Made by a program: the position numbers and the translations under genes | Assembly: GCA_022841825.1 (NCBI GenBank) | Contig: JALHQT010000012.1 | Coordinates: 1-55,542, forward strand | DNA: 55,542 bases | DNA from: Anaerolineae bacterium | GTDB lineage: Bacteria > Chloroflexota > Anaerolineae > Aggregatilineales > Phototrophicaceae | Direction of reading: 5' to 3' | The notes under the pieces: generated by a model | The model's database searches: none | Seen by the model: only the letters and a program-made list of their open reading frames with translations | What the model was told of the DNA's origin: nothing | In this document: one piece after another, positions 8,965 to 18,404 of the stretch | Position numbering within the stretch: the first letter of the stretch is position 1 | How the letters are laid out: every line of letters begins with the position of its first letter

Positions 8965-10262
8965 CACACGTCCTTATCGACTATAGGCTGACAAAACATC
9001 TGTCGCCCCAGAGGGTCATAACATTGCAACTGAGCAGGCAGCAGCAGATTGGTTAGGGCGCGGGGATGAACACCTCGCACCTGAATATAGTTATCAGTAT
9101 ACCCGACGTTGACGAAGCCTCTATCCGTGACGCCCGCAACCTGCTCCCACAGCACGAACCGTGCCTGCCCAACGAAGCGCTCGGCATAGCTGCGCTCCTG
9201 AGCCTCAGAGTACGCCATCATGCGCTGGCTTCGCGCGTGCTTCACCTCGTCAGCAACATGACCGCGCATCCGTGCAGCAGGCGTACCAGGGCGCTTGCTG
9301 TAGCGGAACACATGCAGTCCTGCGAAATCCATCGATTGAATGAACTGCAAACTGTCTGCGAATTCCTCATCGCTCTCGCCAGGAAAGCCCACGATCACAT
9401 CACTCGTGATCGCCATCTCCGGCACGCAGGCGCGGACAGCGCGAACAAGCTCGCCAAACTGCGCCTGCGTCGTCCGGCGCGCCATCCGGCGCAGCGTGCT
9501 GTCGCTACCGCTTTGCAGGGGCAGATGAATATGTCGGCAAAGGCGGGGGTGCCGCCACAGGTCGAAGAATTCCGGGGTCAGATCCCAGGGTTCCAACGAA
9601 GACAAGCGCAGGCGCGGCACATCCGTTTGCGCGAGGATTGACAGGACAAGATTGTACAGATCGGTGGAATCGCCAAGGTCACGACCGTAGCTGCCCAGAT
9701 GTACACCCGTCAGCACAATTTCCTGATAGCCTGTCGCCAGCAGCGTCCGGATTTCTGCCACGACATCCGCCGTGCTGCGGCTCCTGCCTACACCCCGCGC
9801 AATCGTGGTCACACAAAATGTGCAGGCATTATCACAGCCATCCTGCACCTTGACGAAGGCGCGGGTGCGCCCGGCACGCAGGCTGTCGGGTGTGCGTTCC
9901 AACGGCTCGGCGTCAAACGGCGCGGGTGACTGCCCGGTTAATGTATCGACAAGGCGATCTTTTTCGATGTTATCGATCACACGCGCCACGCCGGGCAGCA
10001 CTCGGATGGTCTGCGGTTCGATCTGCGCGTAGCAGCCCGTCACGGTAATGGCAGCCTCGCTGTTCGCGCGGTGCAACTGGCGCACAATCTGGCGACTGCT
10101 GTGCGACGCATCCTGCGTGACGGCGCAGGTATTGACGACGATCTGCTCCGCCTGTGCGGGATCAGCAACGACTTCGTGCCCAAGCGTCCGGAACTGGCGC
10201 GCCATCGCATCAATTTCCGCCTGGTTCAGGCGGCAGCCCAGCGTGCGCAAATGGACTCTCAT
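8964..10262 (-). CDS. mtaB: tRNA t6A37 methylthiotransferase MtaB
   Basis: A 432-residue radical-SAM enzyme that converts t6A37 to ms2t6A37 in ANN-decoding tRNAs. The N-terminal MTTase domain carries three cluster cysteines (LGCRLNQAE, VNTCAV, TGCYAQI). The radical-SAM motif is DGCDNACTFC (CX3CX2C), followed by LTGVHLGSYG and IHLPLQSGS. A C-terminal TRAM-like segment is present. Overlaps of 4 bp with the upstream gene and 3 bp with the downstream gene place it in the middle of the operon. Both iron-sulfur ligand sets are intact, in contrast to the enzymes at 31085 and 37951. Confidence 0.95.
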   Translation of the reverse strand: MRVHLRTLGCRLNQAEIDAMARQFRTLGHEVVADPAQAEQIVVNTCAVTQDASHSSRQIVRQLHRANSEAAITVTGCYAQIEPQTIRVLPGVARVIDNIEKDRLVDTLTGQSPAPFDAEPLERTPDSLRAGRTRAFVKVQDGCDNACTFCVTTIARGVGRSRSTADVVAEIRTLLATGYQEIVLTGVHLGSYGRDLGDSTDLYNLVLSILAQTDVPRLRLSSLEPWDLTPEFFDLWRHPRLCRHIHLPLQSGSDSTLRRMARRTTQAQFGELVRAVRACVPEMAITSDVIVGFPGESDEEFADSLQFIQSMDFAGLHVFRYSKRPGTPAARMRGHVADEVKHARSQRMMAYSEAQERSYAERFVGQARFVLWEQVAGVTDRGFVNVGYTDNYIQVRGVHPRALTNLLLPAQLQCYDPLGRQMFCQPIVDKDV

Positions 10263-10996
10263 CCGGGGGTCTCCGGACTGTAAATGACGACATCGTCAAA
10301 CTGCGCGACAACATCCGGCTCGCCGAATGTAAGCGCAACGGCACCGGACTGTCCGCTCGTCAGCGACGAATCCTCCAGCGCATCAAGCATCGCGCCCTCA
10401 ACACACGTCCCCACGACATAGGTGCTTTCTGCATCCGGATCGTTCGGGATGCACACCTGCACCGGCTGATCGTTGATCGCAAAGCGAAACTGATCGCCAA
10501 CCGCGACAACACGCAGGCGATTTTCTGCCCCAATCCCCTGATCGATCAGCGGCGTATCGATCCAGTTACTCAACCAGCGCTGGTCGCCGCCCAGCGCGCG
10601 GACGACGCTGTAAAAGCCATCACTGCTGATGAGAAAGGCATAAAAGTTCTGAGGATTCTGATAGCGGAAAACGACGCCATAGCCATTATTGAGCGGACCC
10701 GCCGCACCAACGGCGCGCGCGCGCAGATCCATATCCGCATAGCGAGGGGCAGCAACAGAAAATGCGTAACTCTCGCTCTGACCATTTTCGAGGCGCAGCA
10801 CACCCGCCTCAATCGAAGCATCCAGACGCCCGCTGTACGTCTCCCAGTCCGCCTGCCCTTCATCAAATGAAGCGGCATAAAGCAGCGTCCCTGGTGCGCC
10901 TGTGACGACGTAATGCCAATTTTCTGCTGTACGCGCCAGCAAGACCACTATTGTGAGCGCAGCGCCGAGCGCCGCCACCGTGAGCAATCGACGCAA
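10259..10996 (-). CDS. Secreted/anchored LamG-like (concanavalin-fold) protein of unknown function
   Basis: 245 residues. One N-terminal hydrophobic segment (about 5-22) serves as signal or anchor; there is no lipobox. The rest is a beta-rich domain with the pattern of laminin-G/DUF1080-like jelly rolls: SFDEGQADWETYSG, a GYGVVFRYQNPQNFYAFLIS strand pair, and a C-terminal AQFDDVVIYSP. Such domains usually bind glycans or ligands; no catalytic residues can be named. The start is TTG at 10996 with AAGGGG 7 nt upstream. It overlaps mtaB by 4 bp, and a 69-bp gap separates it from the gene before. Confidence 0.6.
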   Translation of the reverse strand: MRRLLTVAALGAALTIVVLLARTAENWHYVVTGAPGTLLYAASFDEGQADWETYSGRLDASIEAGVLRLENGQSESYAFSVAAPRYADMDLRARAVGAAGPLNNGYGVVFRYQNPQNFYAFLISSDGFYSVVRALGGDQRWLSNWIDTPLIDQGIGAENRLRVVAVGDQFRFAINDQPVQVCIPNDPDAESTYVVGTCVEGAMLDALEDSSLTSGQSGAVALTFGEPDVVAQFDDVVIYSPETPG

Positions 10997-11065
10997 TGGA
11001 ATGCCCCTTGAATCCTCTGCTATCTTATGGCGATTCTAGCATGGAGCCTCGACAGGGTAAACGCC

Positions 11066-11944
11066 TCACTCGGCTCGCTTGAGACAGCGCAGCGCCGCGC
11101 GCAGACACCAGCGCTCGAGGAGGTGGTAGAAGCCGTAGATGGCGCTGGCGAGCAGAACCAAGAAAAACATGTTAAACCACAGCCCGAACAGCAGCGAACC
11201 ATCCAGCGAAGAATAGCCCACGTTCGACAGCAGAAGGCTAGCCATCAAGCCCAAACCAAAGCTTGCCACACCCACGATCATCAAACTCAGCACCCACACG
11301 ACGCCCATGCTGAAGCCCGCTGTCAGAAGCAGGGAGAGGCTTGAGCGATTGAGGGCGGCAACATAGATGCCCAACGACGTGATCATTTCATTCCGCCAGA
11401 AAGGTTCCAGCACGAAGACCAGGAAGATCAGCGCGACTAAGCCCAGTTGCAATCCGGCGGACAGCAATTGCCCAACGCCCAACAGTGTGGCATCAGACAT
11501 CACCGCAGCAGCCAGAACGCCAACCCGCGCGCCGACCAGCACGAGGGTCAGGCGGCGAGTACGAACCAGGCTGAGGGCATGTTTGGCGGCGATTATGCCA
11601 GCTTCGTGCAGGGGTGTGAGCCGCAGCAAGTCCATCTTGACCTGCGCAAAGTCGCGACTCACGGAGTTCACCGACGACAAAAGCGACGCCACATCGAGGT
11701 ACGCACCAAACAGGAATACGCCTGCAAGCATGAATTGCACCAGTCCCGAAAATGTGCGCCAATCGCGCATCAGAAGCAGGCTGACGCCAACGATCACGAC
11801 GATGGGCAGTACAAGCCATAACAATGACCACAAGGCGTATCGTCTCGGCGGCTTTCGCCGGGTCTGCCGCATCTCCGCAACAAACACCGGGTGCCCGGCA
11901 ATCGGCAGCGTGAACGGATTCACCGTCGGCAGGATGCTCGTCAT
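11066..11944 (-). CDS. Multi-pass membrane protein (ABC-2-permease-like, unknown function)
   Basis: 292 residues with about six predicted transmembrane helices and a short cytoplasmic N-terminus. The segment NPFTLPIAGHPVFVAEMRQTRR precedes the first helix, which resembles the amphipathic entry of ABC-2-type permeases, but no ATPase is encoded nearby in the operon. I do not recognise a specific family. The 4-bp overlap with the TPR lipoprotein gene upstream suggests coupled expression. Confidence 0.5.
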   Translation of the reverse strand: MTSILPTVNPFTLPIAGHPVFVAEMRQTRRKPPRRYALWSLLWLVLPIVVIVGVSLLLMRDWRTFSGLVQFMLAGVFLFGAYLDVASLLSSVNSVSRDFAQVKMDLLRLTPLHEAGIIAAKHALSLVRTRRLTLVLVGARVGVLAAAVMSDATLLGVGQLLSAGLQLGLVALIFLVFVLEPFWRNEMITSLGIYVAALNRSSLSLLLTAGFSMGVVWVLSLMIVGVASFGLGLMASLLLSNVGYSSLDGSLLFGLWFNMFFLVLLASAIYGFYHLLERWCLRAALRCLKRAE

Positions 11945-13221
11945 CCATCCAGTCCTTCCAGAAGTGCCGCCGCCCGCGCTGCAAATGAGGAGTTCCCACC
12001 CGCAACCCGCAGCAGCAGCACGCGCGCATCCGCGTTTTCACCCATATCGATCAGAATGCGCGCCTGATAGTAGAGTGCACGCGGGTTATCCGGCTCGACA
12101 ATGAGCGCCCGCGCGATCAAATCGCTTCCCAGTGTTGGGTCGCCTGCCAGGTACATCGCCCATCCATAGCCCGCCTGCGCGTCGACCGAGGGTGGTAACG
12201 CGCCCAGCAAGCCTTCGAGCGCGCCGACGCCGCTGGTCGTCAGGTTTTCAGCCTCGTCGGCATAAAACAGCGCCAGCGCCTCGCGGTAGCGCACATCTCC
12301 GCCGGAGACATCGACCGCCATCAGCAACCAGCGTTCCGCCGCTTCAAGATCACGCAGGACACGAAATGTCTGCGCAACTTCGACATACAACGCTGGATTA
12401 TCCGGCTCAAGCGCAATCGCCAGCGCCAGCGCATCGACCGCACCTGCCGAGTCCCCGACTGCGCGGGCAGCGACTGCCTGGAAATAACGGACTTGCGCAT
12501 CGTTCGGCGCAAGCGCTGCCGCCGTCAGTATTTCGGATGAACCCTCTTTGCCCTGCATCACACGGGCGAAACCGAGAGCAGCCAGGGCTTCCGGAAATGG
12601 CGCTTCCAGCGCGGCAGCCTGGGCGAAGCTCACCTCAGCATATGCCCACTCCTGCTGTTCCACAAACAGCAGCCCCAGACGCATCATACGCAGCACGGCA
12701 TCCACACTGCCATCGGCATCGAAGACGGCAAGGATGGCATCCGCCTGGTCTCGGTAAAGGGGAACGCGCGCTGCAATTCCCGCCGCGGAACGGGCGCGCG
12801 TCACATCATGAGGTGCAAGCAGGATTGCAAGCTGAAGCGAAGCCCAGGCGTCATCCGGCGACACCTCGACCAATTGAAGCAGCGTTTCGCGCGCCTCCGC
12901 CCAATGCTCCAGCGCAATCTGCGCGCGGGAAATCTCACGCAGACGAGTCTCATCAGGCTGCGCGATACGCAGCCAAAATGCCAGCGCACCCTCCAGATCA
13001 CCCAGAGCCGCGCGGAGAGAGCCAGCGACGAATGCCAGGTCGTCCGACCAGCCATCGCGCCGTGCCAGGGCTTCCACGCCATACAACGCCTGAACAGGAC
13101 GTCCAAGACGGCGGTTTTCGTCGATTTGCTCTCGCAGGAATTGTGAATCGTTGGGGGATGCCGCGCAACCCAGCAGGGCAGCACTCAACAAGGCTGCCCA
13201 AAGATATAAAAGCCGCTTCAT
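11941..13221 (-). CDS. TPR-repeat lipoprotein
   Basis: 426 residues. A lipoprotein signal peptide with an LLGC lipobox (Cys about 19) should anchor it to the outer face of the membrane. The mature part is alpha-helical with about seven to eight TPR-like repeats, e.g. ALEHWAEARETLLQLVEVSPDDAWASL and repeated 'ALxPDNP' turns. TPR arrays serve as protein-interaction scaffolds; partners are unknown. It overlaps both neighbours by 4 bp, tying it to the response regulator upstream and the membrane protein downstream. Confidence 0.75.
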   Translation of the reverse strand: MKRLLYLWAALLSAALLGCAASPNDSQFLREQIDENRRLGRPVQALYGVEALARRDGWSDDLAFVAGSLRAALGDLEGALAFWLRIAQPDETRLREISRAQIALEHWAEARETLLQLVEVSPDDAWASLQLAILLAPHDVTRARSAAGIAARVPLYRDQADAILAVFDADGSVDAVLRMMRLGLLFVEQQEWAYAEVSFAQAAALEAPFPEALAALGFARVMQGKEGSSEILTAAALAPNDAQVRYFQAVAARAVGDSAGAVDALALAIALEPDNPALYVEVAQTFRVLRDLEAAERWLLMAVDVSGGDVRYREALALFYADEAENLTTSGVGALEGLLGALPPSVDAQAGYGWAMYLAGDPTLGSDLIARALIVEPDNPRALYYQARILIDMGENADARVLLLRVAGGNSSFAARAAALLEGLDG

Positions 13222-13865
13222 TCGCCCCGTGTGGCAAGCGCTTTCGTGACCACGCGCTCGACTTCAGCCGCAGTGAACGGTTTGATCAGGTAGTCATGAA
13301 CCCCTTGGAACTTGCCCACCAGACGGTTCGCTGGGTCGCCAAACGCTGTGATGACGATGACGGGCGGCAGAAGCTTTCCCGCCAGCTTCTGGCGCTCCTT
13401 GAGACCTTCCAGAAACTGCCAGCCGGATATATCCGGCAGCCCGATATCGAGCAGGATGAGGTCGGGTTTATGTTCCTCAAAGTGGGAAAGCGCCTTGCCG
13501 CCGTGAAGTTCGTGAACTGTCTTCAGATTGGCGCGCGCAAGGGCAGCCTGGATCACTTCGGCAATCTCGACGGTATCCTCGACAATCAGCACCGTCGGTT
13601 TCACGCCAACAACCAGAGACGCCTGCGCCTCGCCGACCGCGCGCGGTGCGTCCTGAACACGGTCGTCCTCGCCGCCTTCGCTGCCATTCAAAACCGCGTT
13701 CGCAAGTCCGGTTTCAGACTTGGGCGCACTGATGCTATCATTCGTCAGCGCAACAGGCTGCATGTTGGCTTGGGTAATGCGTTCCGGTTCCAACAAGCGC
13801 TGATCATCGACCGAGTCGACGGCATCCGCTCCTGGTTTGACTACGCGCTGGGATTGATTCGTCAT
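13218..13865 (-). CDS. Single-domain response regulator with a long N-terminal extension
   Basis: 215 residues. The first ~88 are polar, low-complexity and unassigned. A CheY-like receiver follows: acidic pocket Glu96/Asp97 (LIVEDTVE), phospho-acceptor Asp140 (LILLDIGLP), switch Thr173 (VITAF) and Lys195 (YLIKPF). There is no DNA-binding or enzymatic output domain, and no histidine kinase is adjacent. It is the first gene of the ~9.8-kb operon ending at 4036. A TATACT -10-like box (13926-13931, minus) lies upstream. It probably acts through protein contacts. Confidence 0.85.
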   Translation of the reverse strand: MTNQSQRVVKPGADAVDSVDDQRLLEPERITQANMQPVALTNDSISAPKSETGLANAVLNGSEGGEDDRVQDAPRAVGEAQASLVVGVKPTVLIVEDTVEIAEVIQAALARANLKTVHELHGGKALSHFEEHKPDLILLDIGLPDISGWQFLEGLKERQKLAGKLLPPVIVITAFGDPANRLVGKFQGVHDYLIKPFTAAEVERVVTKALATRGE

Positions 13866-13977
13866 TCGCTCTGCCTCGTGGTCGCGTTGAATCGTCAGTT
13901 GGCATACAGTAATCCGTTAGAATGCAGTATAGCACGTAGACAATAACGCAAACCTTAACTTTCCAGCGCGGAATTGT

Positions 13978-14739
13978 ATGAATCAGCCGACAATGCCCAC
14001 TTTCGTGAAATCTCTCCCGCTGCCCTTTGTTGGAGATTGCTCACTTCTCGGTGCTGCGCCCGATCTGGAAGTCGTCTACGTGGAAATGTACGGGGCTAAT
14101 CACGAGTCGTTTGAGCAAATCGGCGTCACGCTGGCTGGCGACATCGTCGTGCGGGGGGATGAGACCACGCCGCTGGAGCCAACACCGGGTCTCGTCCGCC
14201 CACGCAGCGCCTGGATGACGATGGCGCTCAACTTCGCCGGAGCGCGACATCGCGGCATCCGGGCGGAAGAACGGATAGACGACCTGGCGCATCCGCTGAC
14301 TGTGCCGGAAAAAATGCAGATAGCGACGCTGCTCAGATTAAGCGTTCCAGCGCCCATGATCCTTGGCTGGATCGAGAGCTATGCGCTCGCGGAGGCGCAG
14401 TTGAGCCGGGGCGTCTATTGCGTCTGTCGCCGCCTGCGCATCGCATACGCGCTTTCGCAGCCCGGTCGCGATCACGAAGGTTCGCCTATCGACTATGACA
14501 GCGCAGTCCTGTACATCGCGCACATTTACCAGCCGCACGAACCCGACAATCCGCATTTGAGCGACCTGCTGCGCCAGTTCGGCGACGCACCGCTGCGACG
14601 CCCGACGGACTGCATGGTCGCTGGACGGCATCTGCTAATCGTGGACAGCGGCGATGACGACCAACCCGCCCACCTGCATCTGTGGGCACTCACACCCGAT
14701 GACGCCGACGCACGCGAGCAGCGAAAGTTATACACATGA
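13978..14739 (+). CDS. Hypothetical protein
   Basis: 253 residues, no signal peptide or membrane segment. I do not recognise a family. It looks like a globular cytosolic alpha/beta protein; the N-terminal half has VYVEMYGANHESFEQIGVTL and the C-terminal part is acidic (SGDDDQ, PDDADA). The stop codon overlaps an upstream ATG of the next gene by 4 bp, so the two are probably co-translated. The gene diverges from the response-regulator operon. Coding is supported by a tight ATGA junction and by codon use like its neighbours. Confidence 0.6.
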   Translation: MNQPTMPTFVKSLPLPFVGDCSLLGAAPDLEVVYVEMYGANHESFEQIGVTLAGDIVVRGDETTPLEPTPGLVRPRSAWMTMALNFAGARHRGIRAEERIDDLAHPLTVPEKMQIATLLRLSVPAPMILGWIESYALAEAQLSRGVYCVCRRLRIAYALSQPGRDHEGSPIDYDSAVLYIAHIYQPHEPDNPHLSDLLRQFGDAPLRRPTDCMVAGRHLLIVDSGDDDQPAHLHLWALTPDDADAREQRKLYT

Positions 14740-14756
14740 TCAGTGTCAGGAGATTC

Positions 14757-15902
14757 ATGCGCATCTTCCCCTTCTCTGTCGCCACCCTTGCCGCTGTCAT
14801 GCTGCTCTCGCTCACTGCGTACGCCCAGGCACAGGTCGGCATCCGCAACGTCTGTCCGCCCGTCGAGATTGAGACGCGCGGTCGCGAGTACACCCCAGGC
14901 GGCATCATCCTGACAAGCTTCGACCGCAGCGCGCTCTGGGTCTACGACATCGATCGAGACCGCCGCTACCCGCTTCCAGAGACGTTCCCCTGCCCGACCA
15001 ACTGCCGCCTGTCGCCGGATGCGCGCACGTTCGTCTATTTCAACGATCTGACCAACGCTTTCAATCGAATGCGCGTGGATGGCACTGGGCGCACACTGGT
15101 GACCGATAACGCGGCGCAGGTCGAGTTCTGGTCGGCGGATACATGGTTGGTGTGGACGCCAGGACGCAGCGCTTATCTGCTGCGTGACGGCACGGGCGAG
15201 CGTGAATCGCTTGACGTACGCGGCATCGTCTCCGTGCAGCCGGGCGGGCGCTGGGGGCTGCTCATCGAGCCGCTCGATGATGCGCAGGGCTTCCGTCGCG
15301 CCCTCGTTAATTTGCAGGATCGCGGGCAGCAAATTGACCTGGGCGTCGATCTCACCTATTACGACGACACGGCATGGTCGCCCGATGGCTCGCGGCTGGC
15401 ATTCGCCGCGCCGACTTACAATGGTGCCGAAACCCCCGCCGGGGTGGAACTCTACCTTGTCGCGCCGGGCGACCTTGCACCGGTACAGGTCACGCGCCTG
15501 ATCGATGTCTATGGCGAGGCGCGCATCAACGGGCTGGCAGCGAGTGCGTTAAGCTGGTCGCCGGATGGGACGCGCATCGCATTCTGGGTGGTCGATATGG
15601 GCGGGACAAATCCTGCGACCGACGGCTTGATCGGCGAGCTTCACGTCCTCGACATGACCACGCGCGCGACAACGAAGTTCTGCCGCACGGAGATTGACAC
15701 ACATACGCCCAACCCGCCGCGCCTCGCCTGGTCGCCCGACGGCACTCACATCGCCTATGGCACCGACCTCGCCGACGACACAAAGCCGGCGCTGCTGCTC
15801 GCGCTCGACACGACGACGGGGGTCGTCACGATCCTGAGTGAGGGGCTGTATCCCGTCCTGGGCGCGCCGGATGTCAGCGCGTGGGGACGCCAGAATCCAT
15901 AG
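14757..15902 (+). CDS. Secreted WD40/TolB-like beta-propeller (PD40 repeat) protein
   Basis: About 381 residues. A cleavable signal peptide (hydrophobic core [15 protein letters not shown]) is followed by repeated propeller blades with the TolB/PD40 signature, seen as [25 protein letters not shown] and [12 protein letters not shown]. These domains bind proteins or glycans outside the cell; there is no enzymatic motif. I prefer ATG at 14757, 4 nt after AGGAG, over the ATG at 14736 that lacks a ribosome site. LipA follows 55 bp downstream. Confidence 0.75.
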   Translation: MRIFPFSVATLAAVMLLSLTAYAQAQVGIRNVCPPVEIETRGREYTPGGIILTSFDRSALWVYDIDRDRRYPLPETFPCPTNCRLSPDARTFVYFNDLTNAFNRMRVDGTGRTLVTDNAAQVEFWSADTWLVWTPGRSAYLLRDGTGERESLDVRGIVSVQPGGRWGLLIEPLDDAQGFRRALVNLQDRGQQIDLGVDLTYYDDTAWSPDGSRLAFAAPTYNGAETPAGVELYLVAPGDLAPVQVTRLIDVYGEARINGLAASALSWSPDGTRIAFWVVDMGGTNPATDGLIGELHVLDMTTRATTKFCRTEIDTHTPNPPRLAWSPDGTHIAYGTDLADDTKPALLLALDTTTGVVTILSEGLYPVLGAPDVSAWGRQNP

Positions 15903-15957
15903 ACTCCACCCCGACTTCCCCGCTATAATGATCGCAACAATTGGATGGAGTCCCCTC

Positions 15958-16926
15958 GTGACTGACCTGATCAACCCCGATGCAATCCCTGTCAGCCCCG
16001 CCAACGATGCGGGCTGGCAGCCCGACCCGCAGCATCCCCGCCGCCGTCCGCCCTGGATCAAGGTGCGCGCGCCCGGCGGTGAAGAGTATGAGCGTGTGCG
16101 CGGTCTCATGCGCAGCAAAACGCTCAACACCGTCTGCGAAGAAGCGCAGTGTCCCAATATCGGCGAATGCTGGGGACGCGGCACGGCGACATTCCTGATG
16201 ATGGGCGATACCTGCACGCGCTCGTGCGGCTTCTGCGATATCAAGACGGGTCGCCCTAACCCGCTCGACTGGGCGGAGCCGAACCGCGTCGCCGAAAGCG
16301 TCCGCGCGCTGGGCTTGCGCCATGTCGTCATCACCAGCGTCAACCGCGATGACCGCGCAGATGGCGGCGCGCCAATCTTTGCGATGGTCATCAAGCGCAT
16401 CCGCCAGCTCCAGCCGGGATGCAGCATCGAAGTGCTGATCCCCGACTTCAAAGGCAGCACCGCCGCCCTCAAGATCGTCATGGATGCGCAGCCGGAAATC
16501 CTCAACCACAACGTCGAAACCGTGCCGCGCCTCTTCAAGAAGGTGCAGCCGCAGGATCGCTACGATTGGGCGCTGGCGACGCTCGAACACGCCAAGCAGA
16601 TGGACCCGCTCGTCCTGACCAAGAGCGGCATCATGGTCGGCTTGGGCGAGACATTCGACGAAGTCGTCGGCGTCATGCGCGATCTGGCGTCGGTCGGTGT
16701 GGACATCCTGACGGTCGGTCAGTACTTGCAGCCCAGCAAGGGGCATCTCGCCGTCGAACGCTTCTACCTGCCGGAAGAATTCGACCGCATTATCACGATT
16801 GGCAAGGAATTGGGCTTCAAATGGGTGGAAAGCGGACCGCTGGTGCGCAGTTCCTACCGCGCCGACCAGCAGGTGCGCGCGCTCTCACAGCTCAACTTCA
16901 TCCGCACCTTCGAGCCTGCGGAATAA
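15958..16926 (+). CDS. lipA: Lipoyl synthase
   Basis: A 322-residue radical-SAM enzyme that inserts two sulfurs into octanoyl groups on E2/H proteins. The auxiliary cluster motif is [12 protein letters not shown] (CX4CX5C), the radical-SAM motif is CTRSCGFC (CX3CX2C), and the C-terminal RSSY serine that ligates the auxiliary cluster is present. The start is GTG at 15958 with GGAG 7 nt upstream; the longer open frame from 15838 is not supported. A TATAAT box (15924-15929) suggests its own promoter, though I see no good -35. A terminator follows immediately. Confidence 0.97.
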   Translation: MTDLINPDAIPVSPANDAGWQPDPQHPRRRPPWIKVRAPGGEEYERVRGLMRSKTLNTVCEEAQCPNIGECWGRGTATFLMMGDTCTRSCGFCDIKTGRPNPLDWAEPNRVAESVRALGLRHVVITSVNRDDRADGGAPIFAMVIKRIRQLQPGCSIEVLIPDFKGSTAALKIVMDAQPEILNHNVETVPRLFKKVQPQDRYDWALATLEHAKQMDPLVLTKSGIMVGLGETFDEVVGVMRDLASVGVDILTVGQYLQPSKGHLAVERFYLPEEFDRIITIGKELGFKWVESGPLVRSSYRADQQVRALSQLNFIRTFEPAE

Positions 16927-16957
16927 CAAAAGAGGGTGGCGTGCCACCCTCTTTTGT
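16926..16957. terminator. Bidirectional intrinsic terminator
   Basis: The arm ACAAAAGAGGGTGGC (16926-16940) and its exact reverse complement (16943-16957) form a strong stem. The A/T-rich outer parts give a T-run on both strands. It is shared by lipA (plus) and the DnaB-C-like gene (minus), and its arms overlap the last bases of both stop codons. Confidence 0.88.
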
Positions 16958-18123
16958 TAGCTCTCGATCACCTTGTCGTCGATGAGCTGCTGCTGTACCT
17001 TCTGCCCACGCGGGTCGAAGGCGAAGTGCTGCCCGTGCAGTTGGAACTCCATGTCCTGCATCGCGCGCCCGGCGCGGTTCTTCTCAATCGTCCACACCAC
17101 ATAATCGCGAAACTGCTTCGCCGTATACGGATTGAAGTTGATGTGATCCTTGGACATGATCTGGTACTTGTTGTTCATGATGATGGCGATGTCGGACTCG
17201 TAATCGAGCGCGCTGCTGCCCCGTAGATGGAACAAGTGGATGCGCTTGCTCTTGAGTCCTTCGCGGTCAGCCGCCACGATGGACCAGACTGGCACGTCCA
17301 GCGTCATGGCGATGTCCTTCAAGCCCTCGACGATCATCGTCACCTTGTCGTTCTCGTCACGCGGGCGTTCGGGATGGACGGCGACCTTCTGCAGATAATC
17401 GACAAACAGCGCTACATTGCTGCCCGTCGCATCGCACAGGCGCGCGGTCATCTCCTTGATCGCCCGGAGGGTCGTCACCGCTGGGCTAGCCTTGACAAGG
17501 ATCATGCGGTCCGCATAACGCGCCATCCGCGCCAGTGCGGGCGAAGTCTTGGGGTTTTCGCGCAGGATGCCCTGGAGCGAGTCTAAGCCATTTTCCTTGC
17601 CCATGAACTCTTTCGCCCGCTGCGCGACAATGATCTGATACAAATCGCGCAGCTTAATCCCACGGTTGATGTCGATCTCCGGCGGATTCACGCTTTCCAG
17701 GCACAGCAAGCGGTGCATCAGGTGCGTTTCGGTATGTTCGTACGAAAGGTAGAAGACGTACTGGTCGGGACGCATGGCGATGTTACGCGCAATTTGCAGC
17801 GTCGCGATGGTCTTGCCGATGCCCTGCGCGCCGCCCAGCAAAACCAGTTCCGTCTTCCGCAGCCCGCCACCGATGAAACCATCGAGCGGATCAAACCCAG
17901 TCGGCATGGGCACGTAATCGACCAGATCGCCACGCACAACTTTGTCGTTCGCTTCATTCAACACTTGCGTCAGGGTGCGCGGAAGGTGCGCGCCACTGCC
18001 AGCGCCGCGCTGCTTGCCAGCACCTTGTGGAGATCGGGCAGCCAATGGTGAAGAATTGTCATCGCGTTCAATGGGCGCGGGTTCAAAATCAGGTAGATCG
18101 TCCGTAAAACGCCGTGTGCTCAT
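16957..18123 (-). CDS. Stand-alone DnaB-C-type RecA-fold ATPase
   Basis: 388 residues. A polar N-terminal tail (1-50) is followed by a hexameric-helicase core. Walker A is GGAQGIGKT (97-105), a Glu-containing FYLSYEH is at 124-130, Walker B is LFVDYLQKV (239-247, the DnaB 'VDYLQ' form), the sensor-like RGSSALDYESD is at 301-311, and KNRAGR at 348-353 matches the DnaB KNRxG finger. The DnaB N-terminal primase-binding collar is absent. It may load on DNA or RNA by itself or pair with another subunit; its role is unknown. It diverges from sigA. Confidence 0.75.
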   Translation of the reverse strand: MSTRRFTDDLPDFEPAPIERDDNSSPLAARSPQGAGKQRGAGSGAHLPRTLTQVLNEANDKVVRGDLVDYVPMPTGFDPLDGFIGGGLRKTELVLLGGAQGIGKTIATLQIARNIAMRPDQYVFYLSYEHTETHLMHRLLCLESVNPPEIDINRGIKLRDLYQIIVAQRAKEFMGKENGLDSLQGILRENPKTSPALARMARYADRMILVKASPAVTTLRAIKEMTARLCDATGSNVALFVDYLQKVAVHPERPRDENDKVTMIVEGLKDIAMTLDVPVWSIVAADREGLKSKRIHLFHLRGSSALDYESDIAIIMNNKYQIMSKDHINFNPYTAKQFRDYVVWTIEKNRAGRAMQDMEFQLHGQHFAFDPRGQKVQQQLIDDKVIES

Positions 18124-18299
18124 GCTTATTCCCGATATTGATGGCGGAAGTGAGTCTGCCTTACGTGATCTTAAAGGCGTCTCGCATTTTGCGCAACCAG
18201 GCGCAAAGGGCGCAAGTCTTGAGGTTTTCTAATCAAGCCTTTATTTTTGCACATGTGTGCATTACGCAGGCAAATTTGCAAACATAACGTTAAGTGTAA

Positions 18300-18329
18300 T
18301 TCACAAAGTAAGGATTATGGTGCTACAAT
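18300..18329 (+). promoter_or_regulatory. Promoter of sigA
   Basis: TTCACA (18300-18305) and TACAAT (18324-18329) are separated by 18 nt, giving a start near 18336 and a leader of about 70 nt. It lies in the 281-bp AT-rich gap between the divergent ATPase and sigA genes; nothing else coding is visible there. Confidence 0.55.
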
Positions 18330-18346
18330 GACGACAGAAATAGCGG

Positions 18347-18368
18347 GTTTGTAAAAAATTTTACAAAC
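18347..18368. promoter_or_regulatory. Perfect 10-2-10 inverted repeat in the sigA leader (possible operator)
   Basis: GTTTGTAAAA-AA-TTTTACAAAC lies about 10-32 nt after the predicted sigA start site. The symmetry and AT-rich centre suit a dimeric repressor site. As RNA it would be a weak hairpin with a 2-nt centre, so a DNA operator is more likely. The regulator is unknown. Confidence 0.5.
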
Positions 18369-18404
18369 GTGGCCTGGATAACCCAATAGGAGGCAGGAGC
18401 CATC

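Noticed and set aside
12132-13946. 604-codon open frame on the plus strand
   Set aside because: It lies antisense to the TPR lipoprotein and response-regulator genes, is Arg/Pro/His-rich and has no domain; a GC-driven shadow.
18166-18224. Repeated GGCGCAA-like units in the ATPase-sigA gap
   Set aside because: Only two to three short copies with irregular spacing; not enough for a repeat array.
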